From a bacterium (GTDB lineage: Bacteria; Planctomycetota; Planctomycetia; Planctomycetales; Planctomycetaceae), in assembly GCA_016125225.1 (NCBI GenBank), contig WGME01000008.1, positions 1-64,000 on the forward strand: 64,000 nt of DNA, in the 5' to 3' direction. Within the stretch, counting starts at the first letter, position 1; each line of letters opens with the position of its first letter. The translations under genes were made by a program, and so were the position numbers. Below the pieces are notes generated by a model, which saw only the letters and a list, made by a program, of their open reading frames with translations, did not search any database and had not been told where the DNA came from. This document shows positions 52,295-61,752 of this stretch, one piece after another.

Positions 52295-52331
52295 GAAAAA
52301 ACAGCCCCCCCGTTGCGAGCAACAGGGGGCT
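52295..52331 (-). terminator. Rho-independent terminator of the oxidoreductase gene
   Basis: A GC-rich stem (about 52303-52316 with 52319-52331, a bulge) is followed on the minus strand by a run of T (52295-52300). It lies 7 bases past the stop of the oxidoreductase gene. Confidence 0.8.
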
Positions 52332-52337
52332 AAGTGA

Positions 52338-53897
52338 TCAACCCACGATCTCCGGATCGGTTTCCGGAACGGCGTCGTTGGTGGGGTCGAACCATTCGTC
52401 CTTGAAGACGATGCGTTTCTTGTGCTTCATCGCGAGGTTCGAAGTCAACGCCATGATGGCGTCTTTCATCCCCTGTTCGCCGGGGCATCGCAGGCCACCC
52501 TCGGCGATCGGGCCGAAGTTGTTCGTGCGGATGCAGTAGGCAAAATGCTCCATCTCTTCGGTGTAGCCACGGCTGACCTGACCGATGTCGGCCACGGCGG
52601 CAGCCTTGGAGGGGCCGGTGCTATCGCTGGCCTGCAAGGCCGGTTTGCCATCGTTGCCGTTGAGGACGTACAACCGCTGATCGGCTCCACCGCCGCCGGT
52701 GACCGGGCTGGCTTCCTTGTAGAGCATAGCTTCCAGCTCCTGCTTCATAATCAGCGTGGCCCGGCTGCCGAAGACCGTTTCGCCATAGGGCTCCATGCGA
52801 TTCGTGCTGATCGACGAGTAAGTCACAATGGTGATGTCGTTCTTATCCTCAGCGTAATGCGGGCCGGGGAATTCGAAGGTCATGTAAACATGATCGTCGA
52901 TCTCGCGGTCATCGGCCTGCTGTTCGGGCGAGCCGATCCCCTTCACGCCGTAGAAGTTCTTGCCGCCATATCCCTGGCACGCAATCGGCTTCACCTTGCC
53001 GAGGAAGATGCTGCAGGCATCGAGTTGATGGCTACCGAGTTCGGCCATTAAGCCACCCCCGGTGTTGTTGTAAAGACGCCATTTGACGAGCTTGTCGAGT
53101 GACGGATAACCGAGGTCTTTCGACAGCAGTTCGTCGGCATCTTTGAAACCGAGTTCCTTCGCCATGGCATCAAGACCCGCCCGGTCCTGCTTGGCAATCG
53201 CGGGCTGCCAGCTATCACGGCCGGGGAAGCTGTTATTGCGATGCCATTGGGCGCGGATGAACTTGATGTCGCCGAGCAAGCCATTCTTGATCAGTTCGTT
53301 GGCGTTGTCATACAGCACGTTGTAGTGGCGTTGATGGCCGACCGCGAGGAGCAGTTTCTTTTCCCGAGCGATGCGGATCATTTCCTTACACTCGGTGACC
53401 GAGTGGGCCATCAATTTTTCGGTGAGAACATGCTTGCCGGCATTCAGACAGTCGATCGCCACGCGTGCGTGCTGACACAGCGGGACGGCGATGACGACCG
53501 CTTCGATTTCCGGGTGAGCTTTGAGCAGTTCCCGATGATCGCGATAAAGCTCGATCTTCATCGCGGTTTCGCGGCCGAGCTTCTTGATGAGGCCCGGGCG
53601 AACGTCGTTGCCATCGCCATGCAAGGCTCGCACGCGGTTCAGGTCACGCAGGTCTGCGACGGCGACGATATCCATGTAGGCGGGCGGATGCTGACCGAGC
53701 AGCACGCTGCCCTCATCGCCGGAACCGATGAAGCCCACCTTCACCGGGTTGCCCTGCAGATGCTCATAGCCGAAGTAAGCCGCCCCCAGACCGGGCACCG
53801 CCGCCGCGGCACCGACCAGGAATGACCGCCGGGTAAAACTGACGGCTTCATGAAAATTGTCTTTACCGAGCCGTTGTTGTTCGGGTGTGAGTTGCAT
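52338..53897 (-). CDS. Gfo/Idh/MocA family oxidoreductase, exported
   Basis: 519 residues. A twin-arginine leader ([22 protein letters not shown]) starts after about 20 residues. The NAD(P)-binding fold follows ([17 protein letters not shown], then IVAVADLRD). [43 protein letters not shown] carries the EK motif of the family, and [13 protein letters not shown] is the next typical segment. It probably acts on a sugar or inositol derivative outside the cytoplasm. GGAG precedes ATG 53897; 53918 is an alternative. It is downstream of the DoxX-like gene. Confidence 0.9.
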   Translation of the reverse strand: MQLTPEQQRLGKDNFHEAVSFTRRSFLVGAAAAVPGLGAAYFGYEHLQGNPVKVGFIGSGDEGSVLLGQHPPAYMDIVAVADLRDLNRVRALHGDGNDVRPGLIKKLGRETAMKIELYRDHRELLKAHPEIEAVVIAVPLCQHARVAIDCLNAGKHVLTEKLMAHSVTECKEMIRIAREKKLLLAVGHQRHYNVLYDNANELIKNGLLGDIKFIRAQWHRNNSFPGRDSWQPAIAKQDRAGLDAMAKELGFKDADELLSKDLGYPSLDKLVKWRLYNNTGGGLMAELGSHQLDACSIFLGKVKPIACQGYGGKNFYGVKGIGSPEQQADDREIDDHVYMTFEFPGPHYAEDKNDITIVTYSSISTNRMEPYGETVFGSRATLIMKQELEAMLYKEASPVTGGGGADQRLYVLNGNDGKPALQASDSTGPSKAAAVADIGQVSRGYTEEMEHFAYCIRTNNFGPIAEGGLRCPGEQGMKDAIMALTSNLAMKHKKRIVFKDEWFDPTNDAVPETDPEIVG

Positions 53898-53975
53898 GTG
53901 CTGGTTCTCCTCAGTCAATTCGCGGGCTTATGCCCCCGTGGATATTTCGATACTCGATAAGAAATTGAATACTCG

Positions 53976-55235
53976 CTAGTCACGCGGCCTGCGGCGGAAC
54001 AGCAGGCCCAACAGGGCGTCGACACCGAACCACCGGCCAGTGGGCAGGAAGACGAATGCCAAGCACGCCGTGGCTTCGATGAGCACCTTATTGACGATGT
54101 AGTTGTGTTCGATGCCGACTTCCGGCGGACAGCCCGGCCAAGGAGGTGCGGCCAGATAGAACATGGTCAGCAACCCTGCGGCCCCCAATGCGGCGAACCG
54201 AGTGAACAGACCGGCGATCAACAGCCCGCCCAGAATGGTCAACCCCCACATGGTCTGCAGGTTGATTGACCGAACGGGTGTCATCGCTTCCGGGACGGGG
54301 CCAGCTAATAACTGTGACTCGCTCAGCAGCTCGGTGGCTTTGGTCTTCAATTCATTTTCAAGTGCCTGGACCGGCCCCACCAAAGACTTCCGCAGTTGCT
54401 GGAGTTCTCCCCATTGCCGCGAGAGATGGTCCCACTGGTAAGCCGTTTCCGCTTTGGCGAGATTGGCCTCGTACCGGGCGATCAGAGTTTGATACTGCTC
54501 CACATCTCCCATCCGCTGTTCGATGACCGCCCCTTCCTTGGTCTTCTGCAAAATGCCGACGCGTTCCGGATCGCCCTTGAGCAATGCGGCCAACTGTTCC
54601 TTGTACGACAAGCGGCTGTTGAGTGTGTAAACCCGATTGATCGCATCATGAAATTTTTTGCGTAAATCGGCTTCGGCCTGTTGTTCCGTGGTGGGCTCGG
54701 CAATCAACGGGGCCTGGTCGAGAATCGCATCACGCTCGTTGGGAAGCAGATGGTAGCTGCCATCGACGATCAACCGCTTCTTCGCGGCATCGAAGCGAAT
54801 GGCTTTGCTCCATTTCGACAGATCCACCCCATCCGGCAGTTGGGCCAACTCGGCGACGAATTCCTTCGGGCCGTTGAGCATGAGGTTCAATTGATCTGCG
54901 ACACTGCGGCTCCCTTTCGGGGCTTCGGTGGCACCAGGATAATGACTGACGTACCGGGCATACCAGGCGTCCCATTTCGCGGCCATCTGGTCGTAGTCCA
55001 ACCAGCCCAGATCATTCGGATCACCGGTCAAATTCCGGAAGTGATCGCGGAACGGCCCCGTGGCATTTTTGAGATAGCCTTCCGCCGACCAGGGTTGCGA
55101 GGTCTTCTGAGTGTTCAGCTTCCACAGCCCTTCGTACAGAAGGTGCCAGCCGATGAACAGCCGCAGCGTCACCAGAAAGAAGCAGGCTAAACGGGAGATT
55201 TTACGTTCATCACCGGGCACGCCGGGCCCTTTCAC
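53976..55235 (-). CDS. DoxX-like membrane protein
   Basis: 419 residues. A first helix (CFFLVTLRLFIGWHLLYEGLWKL) with the family's early Arg/Glu pattern and later helices (TMWGLTILGGLLIAGLFTRFAALGAAGLLTMFYLA; NYIVNKVLIEATACLAFVFLPTGRWFG) match DoxX-type proteins. A long insertion in the middle (residues 60-300) is mostly helical. Start GTG 55235. It neighbours the exported oxidoreductase, a pairing commonly seen in planctomycetes; a quinone or electron-transfer role is possible. Confidence 0.75.
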   Translation of the reverse strand: MKGPGVPGDERKISRLACFFLVTLRLFIGWHLLYEGLWKLNTQKTSQPWSAEGYLKNATGPFRDHFRNLTGDPNDLGWLDYDQMAAKWDAWYARYVSHYPGATEAPKGSRSVADQLNLMLNGPKEFVAELAQLPDGVDLSKWSKAIRFDAAKKRLIVDGSYHLLPNERDAILDQAPLIAEPTTEQQAEADLRKKFHDAINRVYTLNSRLSYKEQLAALLKGDPERVGILQKTKEGAVIEQRMGDVEQYQTLIARYEANLAKAETAYQWDHLSRQWGELQQLRKSLVGPVQALENELKTKATELLSESQLLAGPVPEAMTPVRSINLQTMWGLTILGGLLIAGLFTRFAALGAAGLLTMFYLAAPPWPGCPPEVGIEHNYIVNKVLIEATACLAFVFLPTGRWFGVDALLGLLFRRRPRD

Positions 55236-55304
55236 TCTCGAACATCAGGGGTGCAAACTCAGGCGGGGCAATCAGGGCGTTCGGACCAATCGGGCTGATG
55301 AGGC

Positions 55305-56381
55305 TCAAACCGATTCGGCGGCAAACCAACGTTCGGCCGCAATTCCCCGCATGATGGGTTGTAGTGTCCGACCATCGGCAGGGTAGGGGAACAGAATCAC
55401 ACCGACCTCTGGAAAATTATCGCAGCAGGCGAGGGCGTTTTCGACCCCTAGCACGAAAAAAGCCGTCGAGAGGGCATCAGAAAGTGCCGCCTGAGGTGCA
55501 ATCACACTGACCGAGAGCATGGCATCGACGGGCCAACCGGACCGCGGATCGAGAATGTGCCCATATCGCTGGCCATTATGACGGAACCATTGCACAGCCG
55601 TACCGCTGGTGGAAAGGGCGGCATCCTTCAGTAGCAGCGTCCCGAACGGCCGGTCGGGCAGTAGCGGATTCTGCAAGGCCACCGGCCAACCGTCATGACC
55701 GGCATGACCGCCCCGCACCAGGGCACTGCTTTTGCCACCGTGTATCAACCAGTGTTCCACACCGGCCGCATCCAGAATTTCGGCCGCTCGATCCACCGCG
55801 TAGCCCTTCCCGATCGCACCCAGATCGAACATGGGGCCCGGTTGCGAAAAGTGGATGGTGGAATTCTCGCGGTCCACCTGGATGTGTTCCACTGCCGCGT
55901 CGGCAATCGCAGTTTTGAGTTCCTCTGTCGCGGGCAATCGTTCGGCCTTGCGGGCGGCTCGCCAGAGTTGAATCAGTCGGCCGACCGCTGGGTGGAAGGC
56001 TCCCTGCGTTAACCGATGCAATTCGAGGGCTTGCTCTAACAACGCCAGCAAGCGGGGCTCAACGGGGAAGGAGACCTGATGAGCCAGCGCATTCAATTGC
56101 GAGAGTTCGCTGCCACTGCGGTAGACGGAATACTGTTGTTCCAGCCGAGCCACTTCATCGAGCGCGGCCGAGGCGGCCTCCAGTTGCTGCGGCGGGCCAT
56201 CGGGATTGAGCAGGATATCAAAATCGGTGGCCATGGCCGTGGTTCGCAACATCAATGCGGGACCACGCCCGGGTGGGGCCGATGAAGCAAGATGGTCGGC
56301 AAACTGTTGCCCGGCGTCTTCGATTTGCGAGCGTAAGGCCCGGCCAGCAAGAAAATCACGTCGATTGGCTGGAGACGACAT
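55305..56381 (-). CDS. apbE: ApbE-like FAD:protein FMN transferase
   Basis: 358 residues. ApbE family pattern: TAMATDFDILL, VARLEQQYSVYRSGSELSQLN, FHPAVGRLIQLW, FDLGAIGKGYAVDRA, LIHGGKSSALVRGG, and a Thr/Asp region in LSTSGTAVQWF and SDALSTAFFVLG. It transfers FMN onto a Thr of target flavoproteins, normally at the outer face of the membrane. An RRDFLAG twin-arginine-like motif is present at the N-terminus, but no hydrophobic core follows, so export by that route is doubtful. It precedes the DoxX-like gene on the same strand. Confidence 0.88.
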   Translation of the reverse strand: MSSPANRRDFLAGRALRSQIEDAGQQFADHLASSAPPGRGPALMLRTTAMATDFDILLNPDGPPQQLEAASAALDEVARLEQQYSVYRSGSELSQLNALAHQVSFPVEPRLLALLEQALELHRLTQGAFHPAVGRLIQLWRAARKAERLPATEELKTAIADAAVEHIQVDRENSTIHFSQPGPMFDLGAIGKGYAVDRAAEILDAAGVEHWLIHGGKSSALVRGGHAGHDGWPVALQNPLLPDRPFGTLLLKDAALSTSGTAVQWFRHNGQRYGHILDPRSGWPVDAMLSVSVIAPQAALSDALSTAFFVLGVENALACCDNFPEVGVILFPYPADGRTLQPIMRGIAAERWFAAESV

Positions 56382-56486
56382 CGCGGCCCACTTCGCGTCA
56401 AATCACGACGGCCCTGCACGGTGCCATCAACATGTAAGACGAGACAGTGTAACCGGTAGCGGTTGTTGGTCGATATGCCTGACCGA

Positions 56487-56792
56487 TTATTCCGGGGCCT
56501 CGCCAGCAGACTCCGCGCTCTGGCCCCTCGGGCCTTGCCGTGGAGGAAAGGCATCCATGTCGGGGTCCATCGAAATTTTCGGCGCGGGACCGCGTTTGCT
56601 TTTCGAACGGGGCAATGAGAGTGGCGAAAAGGTCGGTTCCGGGGTGAATTGCAGCAGCCAGGACTCACGGCACACCTGGCAGGTGACGACCGTGCCGACC
56701 TTGGTCTTCGCCCGCAAAACAGACTGGGTTGTGGTCTGAATCGGAGCCTGGCACTTCGGGCAAGGAACTGTCTGAGATTCCGGCATCAGCAT
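56487..56792 (-). CDS. Small zinc-ribbon-like protein
   Basis: 101 residues. CPKCQAPIQ near residue 11 and VTCQVCRESW near residue 38 give four Cys in a CxxC-CxxC arrangement, as in zinc ribbons. The C-terminal half is basic and proline-rich and looks disordered. No family assigned. It lies 105 bases before apbE on the same strand. The start may be 56792 or the next ATG 56786. Confidence 0.6.
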   Translation of the reverse strand: MLMPESQTVPCPKCQAPIQTTTQSVLRAKTKVGTVVTCQVCRESWLLQFTPEPTFSPLSLPRSKSKRGPAPKISMDPDMDAFPPRQGPRGQSAESAGEAPE

Positions 56793-57303
56793 CGATCAGG
56801 CTCAAAGATCAGGCAGACTGCGTATGGGACTTAAGGCAGTGCCAATGTTGCAAAACGTTGAAACCATATGAACTAAAAATGAAACGACAATCGCCGGGAC
56901 TAATGTCTTGGCGTACAGATGAATGCTGTAACCTAACTGAAGAAGTCGGGAGGGTGTGACCACCTGCTGTGGGGTTTCTGTCAAGAATGGCCAATTTCAG
57001 AGTTTCACCGCAAATCCATGCGGCATTGACCTTTGTGAGCGCTAACGAATCGCAACGCTTTTTCGCACTAAATGTTGCCACTGATACTCAGATGTGGCGT
57101 ACCCCTGCGGGTTTCCCCCCAACACATCCCCTCGCACCGGGCTGCTGGTCAATGCACCATCTTGTTGAAGAAATCTGTCCGACGGAACGCGCCGCACTGC
57201 CGCAGACTCTTCGCTGCCGTTAGACTTGCCATCGGCAAGTGGTGTCGCGGCGTCGCTCGCGGGACACATCCTGGTCTTGGTCGGCAGGAATGAAGCAAAG
57301 CGT
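56793..57303 (+). other. Intergenic region upstream of adk
   Basis: About 510 bases between two divergent genes. It should hold promoters for both. I see a short inverted repeat (ACTTGCC at 57224, GGCAAGT at 57234), possibly an operator near adk, and one possible small minus-strand gene (56802-56984). No repeated element or RNA gene was recognised. Confidence 0.45.
56802..56984 (-). CDS. Possible small membrane protein
   Basis: 60 residues from a TTG start, with a hydrophobic stretch (TLVPAIVVSFLVHMVSTFCNIGTAL). No family and no good ribosome-binding site. The hydrophobic run is the only positive evidence. Confidence 0.25.
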   Translation of the reverse strand: MTETPQQVVTPSRLLQLGYSIHLYAKTLVPAIVVSFLVHMVSTFCNIGTALSPIRSLPDL

Positions 57304-57954
57304 ATGCACAAGTACATCATTATGGGAGCCCAAGGATGTGGCAAAGGGACCCAGGCCAAAATGCTGAAGGCGGAGTTTGACCTCGTTCATATCTCCGTGG
57401 GAGACATTTTTCGTTGGCATATTCAGTCACATACCAAGTTGGCCGCCCGCATTAAGCGTCTGATTGCCGAAGGCCACCTCGTTCACGATGATGTCGTGGA
57501 AGACATCGTGAAACAGCGTCTGCAAGAACACGACTGGAACTACGGTTTTATTCTCGACGGCTTCCCGCGCAATCGCACACAAGCGGAATTCTTCCTGGAA
57601 AGCTACGACATTGATGCCGTGATCCATATCGATGTCTCGGATGATGTCGTCTTTGAACGTGTGCTGGCCCGGCGGTTGTGCAGTCACTGCGGACTCGATT
57701 ACAACCTGATTCACCATCGCCCCGCTGTCGCCGATGAATGCGATGTCTGTGGCGGAAAACTTGTCGCCCGGGATGACGACAATCCCGATGCCGTCCGTTC
57801 GCGGCTGAATGATTATCGCACCAAAACCGAACCCATTCTGGAGTTGTTCCGTCGTAAGGAACTGGTCATTCAGGCCGATGGCAGTCTGTCGGCGGCCGAA
57901 ATTCAGCAGAGTATTCGCGCCCAATTGAAGCTGACGGGAAGTCAGACTGTCTGA
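57304..57954 (+). CDS. adk: Adenylate kinase
   Basis: 216 residues. Converts ATP and AMP to two ADP. MGAQGCGKGTQAKML is the P-loop, SVGDIFRWHI the AMP-site region, GFILDGFPRNRTQAEFF the next signature, and the LID has CSHCGLDYN and CDVCGGKL, a four-Cys zinc site. RLNDYRTKTEPILE follows. The family start fixes ATG 57304 although the frame is open upstream. It is followed 46 bases later by the HD protein gene. Confidence 0.95.
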   Translation: MHKYIIMGAQGCGKGTQAKMLKAEFDLVHISVGDIFRWHIQSHTKLAARIKRLIAEGHLVHDDVVEDIVKQRLQEHDWNYGFILDGFPRNRTQAEFFLESYDIDAVIHIDVSDDVVFERVLARRLCSHCGLDYNLIHHRPAVADECDVCGGKLVARDDDNPDAVRSRLNDYRTKTEPILELFRRKELVIQADGSLSAAEIQQSIRAQLKLTGSQTV

Positions 57955-58000
57955 TCTGTCCGTGTCCGCTTCGCAACAGTCGCTGCCTGGATGAGGCAGC

Positions 58001-59068
58001 ATGATTATGCACCGAGACGAAATTCGAGAGAGGATTGCCGCCGAAGCCGCGCGGCTGATGCTGCGGGGGAAGGAATCGGACTATGCCGCGGCACGGAAAC
58101 GTGCTGCCCGCTGGTTGAAACGCCGCCGGTTACATCGCGACGAGATTCCCTCGAATCAGGAAATTCAGGTGCAGATGCAGGCCCTCTGCGGTATCCAGCA
58201 TCAGGAGCAAGACCCCGCGACGTTGGCGCAGATCTATCACTGGACCGGCCAGTTGCTGGCGTGTCTGCAGGAATTCCCGGCTCTGTGCGATTGCGGAGAA
58301 GCGGAGTCGCGACCCGTGGCGGGAGCGCTCACCCGCATTCTGGTCCGAGGCGATGTCGCTGTGATTCGAGAACGTCTGGCTGCGGCCGGGTATGCTCCAC
58401 AAAGCCTGCCGATCGACAGCCACGATCTGGCCAGTCCCGCCCACGTCACCTGGCGATTACGGCTACGTGGGCAGTTTCCCTGTGAGATTCTCGGCACTTT
58501 CGACGACTTGGAGAACCACCCCTCGGAGTGGCTGAACCGCGAGCAATTGCAGTCGCGGATTGATCAGCAACCGATTGGTGAGTTCAGCCTGACGGACATC
58601 GAACCACCCGATGCTTTCGCCATTTTTGAACTGCTGCTGGAACCGTTATCGCGGGTGGTGTGGCCGAGCAGTTCCCATCCGGAAGGCGATGCTCTATATC
58701 ACAGTCTGCAGGTCTTTGAACTGGGACGGGAAGCCCGGCCTTATGACGAGGAATTTCTGCTCGCCTGTCTGCTGCACGATGTCGGCCATGCGATCAATCC
58801 GAAACATCCGATTCTGTCGGCGATTGATGCCCTGGGAATGTTGATCACCGATCGCACGCGATTCTTGATCGAGCAACGTCCTGTCGCCACGCAGTACCTG
58901 CAGACCGGGGAATGTCCAAAATCGTTACGACGTTCCGAAGACTTTGAAGACGTCTTGCTGCTGGCTCGGCTGGATCGAGCGGGCCGCGTTCCCGGAGCCA
59001 CGGTCTGCACGCTGGAGGAAGCCTTCAGCTACATCGCTGAGTTGGATTCAGCCTGGGATGACGACTAA
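58001..59068 (+). CDS. HD domain phosphohydrolase-like protein
   Basis: 355 residues. An N-terminal helical part with a nucleotidyltransferase-neighbour feel (residues 1-70, basic) precedes a less clear middle. The HD domain is at about 225-290: HSLQVFELGREARPYDEEFLLACLLHDVGHAINPKHP, with HD in LLHDVGH. A metal-dependent phosphohydrolase acting on nucleotides or phosphate esters is likely. It directly follows adk on the same strand. Confidence 0.8.
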   Translation: MIMHRDEIRERIAAEAARLMLRGKESDYAAARKRAARWLKRRRLHRDEIPSNQEIQVQMQALCGIQHQEQDPATLAQIYHWTGQLLACLQEFPALCDCGEAESRPVAGALTRILVRGDVAVIRERLAAAGYAPQSLPIDSHDLASPAHVTWRLRLRGQFPCEILGTFDDLENHPSEWLNREQLQSRIDQQPIGEFSLTDIEPPDAFAIFELLLEPLSRVVWPSSSHPEGDALYHSLQVFELGREARPYDEEFLLACLLHDVGHAINPKHPILSAIDALGMLITDRTRFLIEQRPVATQYLQTGECPKSLRRSEDFEDVLLLARLDRAGRVPGATVCTLEEAFSYIAELDSAWDDD

Positions 59069-59202
59069 CGGCGGTCCCGATCGCTTTCGTCGAAATTGCC
59101 CAATTCTGATGGAATTGATCGGCGGGGATTGCCGATACGACCAGAGACCATCCGTCTTCTGGCTGAAAGTCCGTCTGTCGTTCGGCCCAGGCGAAAGATT
59201 TG

Positions 59203-60078
59203 ATGATGCAAAGCTGGCTGCCCGGTCTCTTATCCCTGACGATCCTGGGAACGGTGGTAGTTCCAGTGGATGCGGGTGACCATTGGCCGTGGCGCTGGAA
59301 CCGCTGGGGAAACGGACAGCCATGGGGAACTCCCATGGGATTCCCCGAGATGTACGGAGCAGAGTCGTACGGTTATGACGCCTGGGTTCCGGAACCGATG
59401 ACGGCTGGTCCATTGGGCTGGGAAGCGGAATATCTCCCCGAGAACGCCTGCTGCGAGCCTTTCGCTATGGAGTCGGGCTGTGACTCCGGTATCACCCCGC
59501 AGGTTGATCCGCGTCCGAATATCAGCCCAACTCCAACGCCGTCTCCCAGCCCGACACCCATCCCAGACGATGGATTCCGACCTCATGAGCCGGATGGCTC
59601 GCTGCCGCCGTCGCAATACGCCCCGCCATCGGAAGACCGTTCCCGACCCGTGGCGAAACCGGTGGAGACGCCGGTCCCCGTCCCAGCAGATCCACCAGCC
59701 CCGATGACCGAACCGGTTCCGATGCCGGATCTGAACCCGATGCCCGATTTCGAATCGAACCCGATTCAACGAAAACCGCCGCGACGGTCCCCGTTGCCGA
59801 GTCCCACCTCGGAATTCGAAGTCACACCGGAAATCTCGATCCCCATGCCCCCAATGGAACCGGGCTTTGATCCACTGCCCGAGGCGGCGCCGGGAACAAC
59901 CACTGAGCCCGCAACGACGAGCCCATCGAATCAAGAATCGCTGAAGCCGGAAATTCCCCGCAATCAAATCCCCTTCCCTCGGGATGCTTCCCGCCAATCG
60001 GCTCCCCCCTGGATGCGGCGACCTGTTCCCGGGGCCGCACGAGCCTGGATGAGCCGTCCCGATGCCGTTGTTCGATAA
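59203..60078 (+). CDS. Proline-rich secreted protein of unknown function
   Basis: 291 residues. An N-terminal hydrophobic segment (LPGLLSLTILGTVVVPVDAG) acts as a signal peptide. A Trp/Gly-rich stretch (WPWRWNRWGNGQPWGTPMGFP) follows, with several Cys (ENACCEPF, SGCDSG). Most of the rest is Pro-rich (TPTPSPSPTP, PVPVPADPPAPM). The body is probably disordered and cell-wall or surface associated. A TTG at 59200 precedes the two ATGs; 59203 was chosen. No family recognised. Confidence 0.65.
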   Translation: MMQSWLPGLLSLTILGTVVVPVDAGDHWPWRWNRWGNGQPWGTPMGFPEMYGAESYGYDAWVPEPMTAGPLGWEAEYLPENACCEPFAMESGCDSGITPQVDPRPNISPTPTPSPSPTPIPDDGFRPHEPDGSLPPSQYAPPSEDRSRPVAKPVETPVPVPADPPAPMTEPVPMPDLNPMPDFESNPIQRKPPRRSPLPSPTSEFEVTPEISIPMPPMEPGFDPLPEAAPGTTTEPATTSPSNQESLKPEIPRNQIPFPRDASRQSAPPWMRRPVPGAARAWMSRPDAVVR

Positions 60079-60270
60079 AGCCAGTGATCGAAAAGAACGG
60101 TGCGGGTCTCTTGCAATGAAAGCCGAGAGTGTCGGCAACCATGACACTCCGCTGCTTGAGCGGCCATCAAGCCATCTTGTCACATCTCGCAGGGGGACAT
60201 ACACTCCGTAGCCGTTGAGGCAGAGCGCGTTCGCTGCTGCGTCTCACCGATACGGGATGAAAGGTGGACC

Positions 60271-61350
60271 GTGACCGCCCTGCGTGCCGGCCTTGTGATG
60301 GGTTCTCGCCCGGAATTGCTGAAATTGGCCCCATTGTCGCAGGCTTGCCAGCGACGTTCTGATGTCCATGTCGACCTGATCATGACTGCGGAGCTGGCGT
60401 CCGGGGCGATCGATTTCGACTTGCCATCGCCCCTGGCAATCCTTCCCGCGGAGACGGTCGCCGCACCGATTGAGACTCTCACGGAATTGCTGTCGCAGTT
60501 CGACCGCATCTGGTCGAGCCGACCTTGGGATTGCGTGGTCCTGCACGGCGCCAGTCTGACGACATTCGCCGCGGGATTGGCCGCCTCAGCCTCACGAATT
60601 CCCATCGTGCAGATTGATCCTCAAGGGACTTCTGCGACTCGGAACGATGCGCACTGGGAACAGTTTCAACGACGGTCGGCGGGCTGGTTAGCCCAGATGC
60701 ACTGCGTACCCACCCGACAGTCGGCCCAACGTCTGCAGGCGGCCGGACATCCTCGACATATGGTGTATGTGACGGGGGATTCCAGTGTCGATGCCTGGAG
60801 CATACTCGCCAGCAAAGCACTGTCTCAAATCGATTCCTCTTGCGATCGGTTTGCCTGGTTGCACAATCGGCCGTTCGTCGTGCTTGACGCCCATACGCCG
60901 CACCGTCTTGATGCCAGCGAATTTGCGGCAATCAATACTCTGGCCGATCGCCATCCTGATCTGCAGTTTGTCTTGCTGGGTGCCTCGGACACGGAATGTC
61001 ATAACGGCACGTCACCGGACGCACTGAATTTGCAGCGGTGGACTGGCACCTCTCTGGTGGAAGAGGCGTGGCTGAAAACTCACTGTGGTCTGATCATCTC
61101 GGCGACCGAAGTCGATGCAGCCCAGCCACAGGTTTTCCATGCCCCCGTCATTCGCTGGGATTTCTCGCTGACGGCCCCAATCAGCGAGCATCTGGCACGC
61201 ATCTCGCGTAATGCACCGCTGGCCACCCACAGCTCCGGTGCAAGGATTGGCGAAAGATCATCGCCGAGCGGTCGTGCTGCCGAACGGATTGTCGACCTGC
61301 TGTCGGCGAGAGCCTGGAACGAACCGATGACCGTCCGACGGGCGGCGTGA
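60271..61350 (+). CDS. WecB-like UDP-GlcNAc 2-epimerase family protein with altered signature residues
   Basis: 359 residues from GTG with AAAGGTGG before it. The fold markers of UDP-GlcNAc 2-epimerase appear: VMGSRPELLKLAPL (usually GTRPExxKxxP), CVVLHGASLTTFAAGLAASASRIPIVQIDPQ (usually HGDTxxxxxxxxAAxxxxxPVxHxEAG), TRQSAQRLQAAGHPRHMVYVTGDSSVDAW. In the family the Asp of HGDT and the Glu of EAG are usually present; here they are Ala and Asp in HGAS and DPQ. Activity may be lost or changed. Its stop overlaps the dgkA start. Confidence 0.7.
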   Translation: MTALRAGLVMGSRPELLKLAPLSQACQRRSDVHVDLIMTAELASGAIDFDLPSPLAILPAETVAAPIETLTELLSQFDRIWSSRPWDCVVLHGASLTTFAAGLAASASRIPIVQIDPQGTSATRNDAHWEQFQRRSAGWLAQMHCVPTRQSAQRLQAAGHPRHMVYVTGDSSVDAWSILASKALSQIDSSCDRFAWLHNRPFVVLDAHTPHRLDASEFAAINTLADRHPDLQFVLLGASDTECHNGTSPDALNLQRWTGTSLVEEAWLKTHCGLIISATEVDAAQPQVFHAPVIRWDFSLTAPISEHLARISRNAPLATHSSGARIGERSSPSGRAAERIVDLLSARAWNEPMTVRRAA

Positions 61351-61727
61351 GAGATGACGTGAAGCAACCCAGCCTGTGGCGCAGCTTCGGTCACGCCGCT
61401 CATGGCGTGTGGCTGACCGTGCAAACTCAACGCAACGCCCGAATTCACGTCGGTATGGCGATCGCGGTGATCATCGTTGGTTTCTGGCTGCGTCTCGATG
61501 CGCTACGCTGGAGCATTCTAACCGTGACCATGGCGGCGGTCTTCGTGGCAGAAACCATTAACACAGCGGTAGAGGCTCTGGTTGACCTCTTATCACCACA
61601 GTTTCATGAACGGGCCAAAGTCGCGAAAGATGTCGCCGCCGGTGCTGTTCTGTTGTTGAGTGTTGCCGCCGTGATCGTGGGCCTGCTGATTCTGGGGCCG
61701 CCTCTCTATCAACGCCTGTTCGCATAG
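61347..61727 (+). CDS. dgkA: Diacylglycerol/undecaprenol kinase
   Basis: 126 residues with three membrane helices. QTQRNARIHVGMAI and VAETINTAVEALVDLLSPQFHERAKVAKDVAAGAVLLLSVAAVIVG are the DgkA signature, with the catalytic Glu in NTAVE. It phosphorylates diacylglycerol or undecaprenol at the membrane. The GTG start overlaps the WecB-like stop by four bases, so the pair are probably co-translated, fitting a cell-envelope polysaccharide role. Confidence 0.9.
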   Translation: MRDDVKQPSLWRSFGHAAHGVWLTVQTQRNARIHVGMAIAVIIVGFWLRLDALRWSILTVTMAAVFVAETINTAVEALVDLLSPQFHERAKVAKDVAAGAVLLLSVAAVIVGLLILGPPLYQRLFA

Positions 61728-61752
61728 CCGACTCAAGTCACAGCGAACCGCG

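Noticed and set aside
59480-59707. Alternate frame within the proline-rich secreted gene
   Set aside because: The chosen frame has a signal peptide and consistent Pro-rich composition; the alternative is Arg-rich as expected for a shifted Pro-rich code.
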